Positions 22,658-36,600 of a stretch of DNA of 64,000 nucleotides are shown piece after piece (within the stretch, counting starts at the first letter, position 1; each line of letters begins with the position of its first letter). The position numbers and the translations under genes are program-made. Source of the DNA: Nymphaea colorata (Eukaryota > Streptophyta > Magnoliopsida > Nymphaeales > Nymphaeaceae); the NCBI RefSeq assembly GCF_008831285.2, contig NC_045138.2, forward strand, positions 19,189,934 to 19,253,933, read 5' to 3'. The notes below the pieces were generated by a model that had not been told where the DNA came from, ran no database searches, and worked only from the letters and a program-made list of their open reading frames with translations.

Positions 22658-23047
22658 ATGCAGCAGAGCAAAGTATTCGCAATGCTTTTGTTGCTGTCCG
22701 CCATGATGGTCAGCATCTTCCTTCTAAATGAGCTTGCCGGTGGCGCCGCGTTGACGACAGCTCCCCAATCTCTCATCCCCGAAGAATTCGCCCTCTTGCT
22801 GCTCCTCCTTGGAATCCAAGTCGCTTTGATTGCCTCACTCGTCCCAGTCTTTCTAGGCCATCTGCTTAGGGAGACTACCGTCAGGACCTGCCTCTTCGTC
22901 TCCACCATTTCGCTTGCCTATGTGTTCCTGGCATTAACGACTACTTCCGGTGAGCAGAGCAGCGGCCATCTTGCGCCCAGCTCCTTCAACCATTCGTGGG
23001 ATCCAACTTGCTGTTCAGGGTCACCATACGGGTGCATATATCTGTAG
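22658..23047 (+). CDS. Small three-helix membrane protein, family copy C
   Basis: 129 residues, family unrecognised. Segment 1 (about 5-25) includes the SKVFAM start and FLLNELAGG. PEEF precedes segment 2 (about 44-68), which ends VFLGHLL. The linker RETTVRTC leads into segment 3 (about 78-95). The tail keeps the sequon N111-H-S and TCC-SG, but the first tail Cys is Trp here (NHSWDP), and SGSP replaces SGSS. It is two codons shorter than copy E after segment 1, an in-frame change. The ATG at 22658 is preferred over the in-frame 22514: the TATA box lies between the two, so the longer form would start upstream of the predicted transcript. No intron. Confidence 0.75.
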   Translation: MQQSKVFAMLLLLSAMMVSIFLLNELAGGAALTTAPQSLIPEEFALLLLLLGIQVALIASLVPVFLGHLLRETTVRTCLFVSTISLAYVFLALTTTSGEQSSGHLAPSSFNHSWDPTCCSGSPYGCIYL

Positions 23048-23342
23048 GTTGGATTTCCTTTGATGGATCTTAATCTGCGAATGGTTTCTGCTTGTAAGAA
23101 TTCAGGCGTCGTCCCTGTGTTACTCCATCCGTTGTCCGGCCGTCTCAGGCGTGTCTTTCCGTCTTTGTATGTGTTAAATTCCCCGCTGTCCGCGTCGTCC
23201 TTTGTTTTACTTTTACGACCTACTGTATCTATTGCCTATTGGAATGCATCTTGTTCTACGATTCACTTTATGCATCGAATTCATCCGTTTACTGTCTTCA
23301 GACAAGGCCGAAGCTTTGTTGATGCATTTTGGCCGCTGGGGG
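23048..23342 (+). other. Conserved 3' tail of copy C (shortened)
   Basis: Aligns with the other tails from TAGGTTGGATTTCC through GAATTCAGGCGTCGTCCC to GCCGAAGCTTTGTTGATGC. It then jumps at GCCGCTGG to the GGGGGCA point that in copy E lies about 200 bases further on, so the distal tail was lost here. Confidence 0.65.
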
Positions 23343-23722
23343 CAAGATTCCATATTCTAGAAATGGATTTAAGTTCCCTTGCTCCAAAATCTATATAAAA
23401 TTTTGATTTTCTGAAAACCTACTCCTGCCTCCGCTCTTGGTTGGCCCCATTCTGAACCAGAGTTCTATCACCTCGATCTTACAGCTCAGAGACCGACTAT
23501 GGTATTATGAATAGCTGGGGTTTCAATTTGGTATGAAGTTTAGTGTTCTTATCCCAATTTCGATCAAACCCACTCCGACTATGTTAAAGTAAATTTAAAT
23601 CAGATCCAAAAGTCATATTTGACGATAAAAAGGATCCAATTTGAATCACCATTCAGTTGGATTTGATAACATTACCGCGGCAAAGCACCGTTTCGGATAT
23701 TTCAAATGCAGGAAAATTTTGG

Positions 23723-26390
23723 CTGAAGTACTAGGGTGATGTTTTGCACTTCTATCTAATTAAGAGGTTTAACTTAAATACTTTAGGGTCGTACTTTCTG
23801 GGTAGGATGGCGTACACCTCTGGGTATTTCTGCGTTTATCACACCACTGAGTTGACATATGTTGATCAATGTTGATCAGGAGCAGAAAAAGGGTAGAATA
23901 AACTGTCGCCAGATGAAAGTCAACTTCACCAGACGCCACAGGAGCCCGACCACCGCTCAAGGGAAGTTCAAGCGTAGGAGAGTATGTATACATTCGAAAG
24001 TTCACTTTGGCTTATTCAGACAAACATACGCCATCAAGTTCGTTGTTTTGTTTTAACATTCTGAATTATGTAGTTATCTTCTAGTTGGCTACTTTCTTAT
24101 TAGTATCTAACAATACTTGCCGGAATCTCATTTTTCACCACTGAAGCGAGTGATCGTTAGGTTGCGTTTGATTTTTCATAGATCTCAGATATGAAGGGAT
24201 TTTGAATTCACCTGATAAAACCGTAGAGTTCAGCATTCACCTCTAACATAGATTTTAAATCCACGATGTAGTGTAAAAATATCTTATTAAAAAGACAAAC
24301 TTCACAACTCTAAGATCCACAGTGATCTCTCATATTCGAGCTAATCTAATAAAGGCAGATCAAATTAAGCATATTTTTTATATTATTTGTGAGAAGGTAA
24401 AAGTGTAAAGGGAAAAATTGGACTTGAACCTTGAAATCGTTGCCCTTTTTGTTTTTTTTGTTTTTTTTCAGGCCGCCGATGGACATTCTCGTTCCCCGTC
24501 GCAGTCGGTGCTTCCTCACCACCTTCACCGGAAATCGGAAACTCACAGAACAAGCTTGTGCGTTCACGACGTTCGGTTGATGAATTCGAAAAAGCAAGTG
24601 CGTAATGCCTCCGAGCACCCCCCAAGTCCCTCGCACACGACAATTAAGTCGAAATCCGCGTCAGTTAGAGCCGTCTAAAGTCGACCCAGAGAAAGAGAGG
24701 AAAATAATAATTAATTATTTGTGTGGTTGAGTAATTAAGAAGAAGGACAAAGAAAAGGAAATTAAACAACTAAAAAAAATAGAAAGGAATGAAAAGGAAG
24801 ATATAACGTAAATCGAAAAAATGAAAGAAAAGATTTATCACTTTCTATTAGATATGCCCTTTCTTTCTTCCTTTGGATGCATTTATTCAGGATGCATTTA
24901 TTAATGAATAAGGTTTTACGTCATAATAACATCTTCTTTTTTTTTTTATCGAAAGTCACTTTTTATTATCGTTCACGTAAACTATTACAACAAATAAGTT
25001 ATTCAGGTTCATCTCTCTTATCTTCTCTATCTTTGTTTTTACCATAGTTCACATGCCCTTTTCTCTCTTTTCATCCAACTTTTTTTTCAAAGTAATATAA
25101 ATTCTATCATTTCATTTTTTTTTGTAGTAAAAAAAAACATGATTTTAACAATTTTTTCATTTTTATCCAAACAAACTTTATAATCACTTTTTTTTTTCTC
25201 ATATGATTTTAGCAATTCTTTCATTTATATCCATACAAACTTTATAATCACTTCTTTTCTTTTCTTTCATTTCCTTTTATTTTCCATTCTATTTCTGTAC
25301 CCTTCTTTTCCCTTTCTTTACACCCCTTCATTTCCTCATCATCATTCCCTCCATCCAAAAAAAGCATCAAAATTCCCCTACACTATTTTGTAATCAACCA
25401 ACCAAGAATCGACCAATTTAATGCTCGAAATTTCAAGTTTTCCCCCCGGGGATTTTAAAATCTACTGGCGGTAACAGTGTTTGGTTTTGCCCCAAAATCT
25501 AGTAAACTGTTGTTGTTTGTTCATCAATTATTGATTAAGATCATTCCAAACATAATCCTAAAATGTCTTCAAGAAAAAGCACCTATTTATCAAGTTGGAA
25601 ACCCACGTGTTGCATCAAAACACATGAATTGCCACCAGAAAAGAATAAGAACACATCCAGCACAGACAACGACGTTTTTGATGAAAATCCAATCAATTTC
25701 TCAACATTTTTTTTTCTAAATCTAGTTTTAGAATCTTCTAAACCGATCTAAGACCCTTCGAGTACAAAATGAATTAAAAACCCGCATAAAATCTTGTGGA
25801 TTTTGCTTTGGAATCACCGTTGCACAATTTTCAGGCAGGTTTCTAATTTTTCCTAAGCTTGGATCTGATACTTCATTTCCAATTCTTAAGAAACGATCAC
25901 AAATTATACTCAACTCAAACTATCATGCTTTCACCCCTTGCAGGTAGGGGCGATGCTAGTTTTCTTTTTATTTTTTTTTTTAAAATTTTAATTTCAATTT
26001 AAACGGTTAGATTTGTAACTTAATCTTATATTTTATATATTGTATTTTTTTAGCTTCTGTGACTTACAGACGACCAGTGGCGGTTGATGTGCGCAGAGCG
26101 TCACAAAGTTTGTTTAGTTTCAAGTTAATAATTTGATATACTTGTTTTTATATGTAAGGGCCCCTAAAATCATTATTAGTTTATTAAATTAGTGCTCCCT
26201 CCAGTCGAAATTCTTGACTCCATTTGCACACATGACATGTATTCCTGATATCTTTAAGAGCCGAAGCTGTGATTTTTTAAATCAGATTTCAATTCAGACA
26301 ACAAAATCTAAATAGGAATCTGAGTAGCATAAAATGAACCATCTAAATGTTATGGTCCCATACGGGATTCAATTCGGACTTGGTACAAGT
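23723..26390. other. Intergenic, mostly featureless
   Basis: No supported gene. It includes the tail relic at 24465-24610 and then AT-rich sequence with long T runs (24900-25400). ORFs at 23859, 25477 and 25563 resemble nothing known to me. Confidence 0.55.
24465..24610 (-). pseudogene. Inverted fragment of the family's 3' tail (H)
   Basis: Reading the minus strand, GAATTCATC is followed by GTCGTGAACGCACAAGC. After a gap come TTTCCGGTGAAGGTGGTGAGG, AACGAGAATGTCC and CGGCGGCCTGAAAAAAAAC. This is the order of the distal tail of copies A, D and E (GAATTCGTCC, GTCAACGCACAC, CCCGGTGGCG, GGCGGCCGGAAAAAC). About 30 bases around GCCGAAGCTTTG are missing. Diverged; no ORF of the family is attached. 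Confidence 0.55.
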
Positions 26391-26577
26391 CAGGGGCAGG
26401 GGGGTCCGCTCGGGCCATGGCCCGGGTGAGTTCAGAAAAAAAAAATTTATATGTAAAAAATCAAATTTTTTTAATTTGGCTCAACCCGTCACTCTTGTTG
26501 GCCCTACCGTCGCTCTTCTTGGCCCAACCCACGGATGGTTTGTCCTGCCCCTAAAAAAAATTCTGGCTCCACCCCTG
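26391..26577. mobile_element. hAT-type miniature element (MITE) with 8-base TSD
   Basis: Left end CAGGGGCAGGGGGGTCC and right end, reverse-complemented, CAGGGGTGGAGCC are terminal inverted repeats with the CAGGG start typical of hAT elements. The element is flanked on both sides by the identical 8 bases GTACAAGT (26383-26390 and 26578-26585), the hAT target-site length. It is 187 bases long with no coding capacity. An internal word GGGCCATGGCCC is palindromic. Confidence 0.85.
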
Positions 26578-28320
26578 GTACAAGTGCTGGGCAATCAAGT
26601 AAAGGGTTGATAGAAGCCCATTAAATCCAATGTGATGGGCAAAAGAAAGGGAAGTGACATCCGTAATCTCTTGTTAATCAACAGTCGGATTTATGGTTTT
26701 TAAATAAGGAAACGTTTGATAGGTTCGGATATGAGATCTAAACGGAGTTCTATGGTATTGAGAATAATATATTAGGTATTGAAAAAAAAATAGTGTTCTT
26801 TCCATCTTCGTATTAATCAAATAAAACATTTTCTTCTCACGATGTGAGGGATTCATTCAATGTGCATGTATCATCCTTGCTAGATAGTTAAAATTTAAAA
26901 ATTTGTTGCAAAAAAAGAATTACTAAACTTGCATTAACCTTGATTTATGTGTGGCAACGGCTTATAGTGACTTTAGCAACCATTTGTAATCTTTTCTATT
27001 TTTAAATTTTAAATTCACTTTTCTCTGGCGGTATAGATTGAATACACATGGGCTTCTTGTTAGCTGCACGCAGTGAAAAAATCTTTATGAAATCTGTGTT
27101 AATGCAAGTTCTGTTGACCACATAGGATATTATAAATAACTGAGCTTCAATTTGGAAACAGGTTTAGTGTTTTTATCCCCATTTCATTTGGATCCGAGTT
27201 AACGTAAATTTGAATCAGATCTAGAAATTATATTTCATGGTAGTACGATCCGTGGGATCAGATTCCAGACATTCTTTTTTCCAGTTTTACGTTTCCTTTT
27301 ATACAACAAATAAGTTTTGAAGTGTTTATCTATTATTTTAGTATTTTTCATAAAGAAGCCTATTCGTGAGTCAAGTCGGAACTTGGATTCTTCTCCGCCT
27401 CCGCTGACTCATCTAAAACCAAAACAAGAAAGATCGAAACAAACAAAAAGGCAATCCATAAGTCATTCGGCAAAAGTTGGATGAGGAAAAAGTGAAAGAG
27501 CACCGCTAAAAGAGAATTTTAATAATTCTTCGAAAACAAAGCACCAAAAATGTTGCTTTCATTTTATGTCTTTTCGCTAATCTTCAGTTAACCTTCCCTG
27601 TTTACTCATGAAACTGCATGACTCTAGTAACAAAAAATAGAGACAAAAAAATTGTGCTTTAGTATTTCACGTGCGATGTTAGAATGTGTGAAGGATATAC
27701 TACCATCAAGTATTTTGTACATTTATTAACGTCGTAGGTGGAATACCATAGCAATCAAATATGAAAAAACCTAATTGCACATATAATTAAACTTTCTTGA
27801 AACTACTCGATGTCTTTCCCTTTAAAAATCTACAAGAGACTTTGTCGTTTGCTTGAAAAGGTAGAAGGTTAATGTTATGATATAAGATTGTAAAATTTGT
27901 GACACCTACATCTTATTGGAGCTAAAACTAATAGGCTAAACCACTATGGGGAATAGTAATAAAATCTTCCTGCAATGCTCTATAGTATACATACACCCCC
28001 TCATCCAGCCATGCTGGTCCTTTTATGTCGATCAAAGTCGGAGAAGACAAAACGACAACACAACAAGTTGGAAGTTGATTATAAATTGTCGAATTTCTAA
28101 CATTTGGGCGACCGAAACAGGGGAGGAAGACCAACTGAAGTCGTTGCTCAAATTGATAAAATTCTTCGCGCTCTTTTAAGAGGGAAAGATATGACGGCGC
28201 TTAAATTAATAATGTGAAATCTGCGGGATTACATAGATTACAAATATTAATTTATTTAGATACTGATTATTCAAATTAAGAGAGAAAGGACAGAGTGTCA
28301 GTGAGAATAATCTTTGTTTG
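26578..28320. other. Intergenic, no supported gene
   Basis: AT-rich. 27117-27250 is a diverged copy of the distal flank of gene C. 27293-27413 (CAACAAATAAGTTTTGAAG to GACTCATC) is related to 32508-32634. ORFs at 27928-28179 overlap on both strands without a recognisable product. Confidence 0.6.
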
Positions 28321-28439
28321 CTGATTCAGTTCAGTCCCGCTCTGAACTGAAACGTTTTAATTGGATCAATAAATGTTGGACACTGGGTCTGAACCATTTA
28401 TTTCCGCCTTGCCCACCTTTAAATCCACTCCAGCCGCCT

Positions 28440-28458
28440 TCTGGAGGAAAAGAGGGAG

Positions 28459-28495
<37 letters not shown>

Positions 28496-29135
28496 GAGAT
28501 TCTTTGCTAACGATCTTGGTGGCCTTTCGTAATCTTCTCTTCACCAACTAAATAGATTGAAAGAATCATAGTCTTGCTTGACATTCTTGCCGATCGACCC
28601 ATTTCTGGAGATTCTTTGTTGACGATCTTGGTGGCCTTTGGTAATCATTTTTCTCTTTTCTTGAACAGTTGTCGATGTCTTGTAGGTGTAGTTTCATCCC
28701 TTGTCGATTTCTTTTATGTTCTCTTCTTCTATTTGTTTGTTTGCATTAACGTTTGTAATTGGGAGAAGTCTTTGTGGATATATGAAGGAAACATGTGATA
28801 CCTGTGGTTTTTTCCTGCTGCATGTGGAAGAATTATGGTTTCCAGATCAAATTTCAAGCAACGTTAATCGTTATCTTGATGACATTTTGGATTTTCGGAT
28901 TCTTTCTTTTCTAGATCGCATATTTCTCTTTCATTTTGGAGAGAAATATGCGTTTATTCACTAATGCTTCTTCTTATTTCTTCCAGATTGTGTCGGCCTA
29001 CCAATTGACTTTATCATCAAGAAATAATAATCCCTATCCACAACCACAAGACATTCTTTCTCCTCATCTAGATACTACGAAGCGAGGCAACCTTTTCTTC
29101 TTGATCGCAATGCAGCGATGGCTGATGCATCAGGT
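28440..29135 (+). other. Candidate 5' end of a transcribed gene (first exons)
   Basis: A GC-richer segment with TTTAAATCC (28418) and a long GA run (28457-28489) resembles a plant promoter and leader. Downstream, an ATG in good plant context (GCAGCGATGGCTGATG, ATG at 29118) opens MADAS and runs into a donor-like CATCAG|GTTTGATC at about 29132. T-rich, intron-like sequence follows to about 30350. A segment TTCTGGAGATTCTTTG to GGCCTTT occurs twice (28491 and 28604). I could not find following exons, so the gene may be broken, or this may be non-coding RNA. Confidence 0.3.
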
Positions 29136-32959
<3,824 letters not shown>

Positions 32960-33850
32960 AGTGCCTTTGTAAACAAGTCAGCCAGCTGACGCTGTGAGGG
33001 AACAAAATTAGTTGAAATGCTTTCGTTTTTTATTAGGTCACCAACAAGGTGGCAATAGAGTTCAATATGATTTGTTCTTTCCTGTACTACCAGATTAGCA
33101 AGGCTGATTTGTTATGACAAAGTAATTCCACACCTGAAAATTTGGAAGCAAGTATTTTAACAGTAAGATTTCACAACTAGTGTCTGCCATTGAGGGGTAT
33201 GTTGCTTCAGTAAACGACCTTGACACAGTTCACGGCATATTTGATTTTCCATAAAATTAAGCTACCTTCTAAGAAAATGTAGTAGCATGTTATCGACCTT
33301 CATGTCTCTTTACATGATCCCCAATAAGCAAGAGTATTCATTTGATGGAAACAATAGTCCTATTTTGTTTCAAATATTTTAACACCCTCAAAGCTAATAC
33401 TTTGTTTTAAATATTTTTACACCCTCAAAGCTGCTTTGAGGTCAAGTGTATTTTTTTTGGGAGGAAGCGACATATAAATTTCTTCATCCAAGCTGTCATT
33501 CAAGAAAGCATTGTAGAAGTCCATTTGGTAAAAAATCTAATTACGCTTGACTGCAATTGATAGATGACATCGGACCGTAACAAACTTTGCTATTGGTGCA
33601 TATGTTTCATTGTAATCGATACCTTCAACTTGTGCATACCCTTTGGCAACTAACCTTGAATCTTTCAACCTCACCATTTGCTTTGTATTAGATGTGGTAA
33701 ACCTACTTCCAACTTATGGGTTTAATATCATTTGGAGGTTCAACTAGATCCCAAGTTTTATTAGCTTTTAATGCTTCAATTTTAGTTTGCATAGTCGTTC
33801 TCTAATTTGGATCAAACTCAGCTTGACTATAGGATGTGGGTTCTAGAAGA
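32960..33850 (-). pseudogene. Decayed Copia pol (reverse transcriptase and RNase H)
   Basis: Minus-strand translation with stops and frameshifts shows Copia signatures. Near 33830-33600 there is the RT start (a TMQTKIEAL stretch, NKTWDLV, RLVAKGYAQVEGIDY, ETYAPIAK). Near 33530-33460 there is MDFYNAFLN followed by EEIYMSLP. Near 33200-32960 there is the RNase H end (RTNHIELYCHLV, FVPSQRQLADLFTKAL). The catalytic RT core between them is deleted, and FLNDSLDEE replaces the usual FLHG motif. Clearly dead, and unrelated in detail to the younger element at 15474. Confidence 0.8.
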
Positions 33851-34539
33851 TGTGAAATGTTTAACAAGTATGCTGTGTGAGCTGATGAGAAGCAGAAAAA
33901 GGGAGGACTTGTGAAAGAGGATACCTCGACGAGGACTTGTGAAAGTGTCAGTTTAAAGTGTTTCAGTTTCCCATACAGCACACAGAAGCTGCTGTTTCTA
34001 ACAACAGCAAGAGATGATGTTCAGGTTTTTGTGTAAACACTAAGTACAAGTACCCATGCACCGAAGACATCTCATATATGAAGGCAACAAAAGATGTGCT
34101 GCATCCACTCTTCAGGAGCATATATAGGTAAATCTTACCACCCCAGTCACCTGGTTTATAGTCTGCCTTGTCAGACTAAAATAGGATGTGAGCAGGTAAG
34201 GATCAGTCAAATCAGAAGTCTGATCTTACATTTGAGATAGTGTCTGTCGGTCGTTAACATTGATAACAAAGTCATCTTCAACTCATGAACTTAGGGTTTC
34301 GACATGCAACCACCCCCGTTCATTAAGAAGGCAAATAATAACATAAGTGGCTACCCATGTTGCATAAGCATGGGCGTAATGCAGGCTTGGTGCAAGCATG
34401 GCTATCACAAAAGAACTTGGACGTCGGTTCAGCAAGGGTCATGTAAACAAAATAATCTTATATATACATACATAAAAGACAACTATAAAATTGAACTAGA
34501 GACCATGCCATAACCAAGTTAACTTAGGTGCAGTGGCCT
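33851..34539. other. Probable remainder of the decayed Copia insertion
   Basis: No ORF of note. The position directly upstream (minus sense) of the RT fragment suggests further element sequence, but I recognise no domain. Confidence 0.3.
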
Positions 34540-36600
34540 GTTTGGTGACTCCTGTACACATAGGTAGGAAGAAATTGAGAATAGACTTGCACCTAGAAAA
34601 GCTAACAGTTACCACCATCTAGGGTCGGTCCCAGCTGCGGCCAAAAAACGTTGCCGAAGGCCGACTCTAACACTCCCAAAATCAATTGGAGGGGGCTAAT
34701 CGAAGTCCTGAAACATCAATGCCCAACTAATGAAGCCAGGACAAGTCCGACTAGACCAAGCAAGAGCAGGAGGCACCTGTCTCTGTTCACAGGAGGGGGC
34801 GGAACTCTAAAATTCGTATAAAATCATCCGGGCCTCCGATTCATCTGAAAATTGGTGAGCAGCTCCTCCAAATGGTTATGAAGGGATGCCCAGAAGATGG
34901 AGTCCAACCGAATCCTCCATAGCCCACTCGTTGAAGGGCATCCAGGCAAAAATCTTGCAGCTCTCAAGCAGGTTCAGGTGACTCACCGGGTGCCTCGAAC
35001 TTCAAAAACTATATAAAATCACCCACAGCTCAGAATGAGCTGAAATTTGGACTGTAGCTTCATCTTATGATTATGAACAAACGCTCCAAAAATGGCTGCA
35101 ATCTGAGCACCCTAAGTGTCACTCGTTGATCAATGAAGGTGCCGAACTGTTACAGAGTTCGGTTCTGTTCTGAGCAAATGCAGAAGACAGGGTAGCAGAC
35201 TGCTAATCACAGAACCTGTCGCACTTCAAAAAATCACAGAAATTCGACCTCTACTCCGATCCCCAAGTTTTACCTCAATCCGAGCTCTCTACTGGTCACT
35301 CGTTGAGATTCAATCCTCCAGGTTGTCGCAGGTCAGAACAGGTGTTGAATAGAGTAGACCGCAGCTCCTCTAGTCGATTCTTCACAGAAATTGGGGATTT
35401 ACCCCAAATAGAGCTCAACAATGCAAATTAATAGTTCAGAGCCCTAACTAAGAATAGAAGGACCAAGATTAACACACCGGTTCGAATCGAAATCGCTTCA
35501 GAGGCCAGAAATCAAGGATCCGCCGAACCAACGGCGAGTTGTTCCCGGATTCCGTCCAAAAGCCATAACTCTCTCAAGTCTTCACGGATTTCGCTCATTC
35601 TTGGCTCAGAATCTCCGTTGAGAAGTTTGGGAGATGACCATGAAGTCCGTTTGTGCACAGACCCTCCCAATATCTACAGATTTCCGCCTGATCAGAGGTG
35701 TCTAGGCGGCATAACAGGGGAAGACAGCAGCGCTGGTTCTCCCGTTCTTTTCTCCTTCGATTCTTCCTCCAATTGCCACGAAACTCGCCCAGAAGGTAGA
35801 TAATAATCCGGAAAACTGAATGGACGAAGTCTCCTTGGCTGAACTCGCGTGGGATTGTCTGGAATCAGTGTTAGACTGTTCGCCCGAAGGAGAACTGAAT
35901 GTGCTGATCCTGAGACGCTCTTCACGTTTGATCAGTCCTTCGATCAATGAAATACCGGTTGGAATAGCCGGTGCTTTAGGCCAGAACTAGCTGAGATACG
36001 CACAGGAACTCCTCCCGTTGAAGACGTTGATCGGAACAAGAATCCCCAAAGGTAGAATCGCTGGAGTATCGATATTTACCTTCAAGACTGGAGACTCTCG
36101 GATGTCAATGACAGAAATGTCGATCAACACCTTCTTCTTGGCTGGTTTCAGTCAAGGTAACCTATCCATTGGTGATCTGCCGTTGAGGCTGAGCGCCTAG
36201 CCAGAAGAGAGCCACCGTTGAGGCTTCAGAAATGGTCGATGATCCCTTTCTGCCTCCCTATGATCGAACATCGCCTCTCGGTTCCTCTATGGTTGAAGAA
36301 CCAGAACGGTAGTTCAATCTCTCTCGAATGAAAATAGGGAATGGAATCACTGCTCGATCGCCGTCCACACTTACCAATCAATGCACCTAACCGCAGGTCG
36401 CCGGAAGCAGACCTCTGTTGAGGTTTTTGGTCATGGTGCTACAGGAACACCATGGCTGAAACTCTTCGCGGGAGAAGAAGCTCCAGACTTTCAAACCAAC
36501 ACTCCTTCCAAGAAGACTACATTGATAAAAACTTAAGTTATTACACTCATCTCAGTTATTACACTCATCCCTAAGCTTATATAGCTTAGGCGGACCGGGA
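34540..36600 (-). mobile_element. GC-richer LTR-like segment
   Basis: Base composition rises clearly against the AT-rich surroundings. The minus strand contains a good TATA box (36576-36584) followed by about 1.9 kb with no long frame, as in the R-U5 part of a long plant LTR. I found no second copy in the window and no clear ends, so identity as a Gypsy-type long LTR is inference only. Confidence 0.35.
36576..36584 (-). promoter_or_regulatory. TATA box within LTR-like block
   Basis: Minus strand reads GCTATATAAGCTTAGG, a textbook plant TATA, inside the near-palindrome CTAAGC...GCTTAG. It would drive minus-strand transcription. Confidence 0.35.

Larger units (their letters stand above)
22168..23722. 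repeat. Duplicated block around copy C (partner 58156-59942)
   Basis: The match starts at TTCGCCAACAATTTTA (partner TTCGCCAACAGTTTCA) and continues through the AAAGGGCGG motif, the TATA box, CDS and tail. It ends near CAAATGCAGGAAAATTTTGG. The partner has about 200 more bases in the distal tail. A third, diverged piece of the right end (from about 23488) recurs at 27117-27250 without the gene. Confidence 0.85.

Noticed and set aside
24418-24678. 86-codon ORF with hydrophobic start
   Set aside because: The region is better explained as an inverted fragment of the membrane-protein family's 3' tail next to a poly-T tract.
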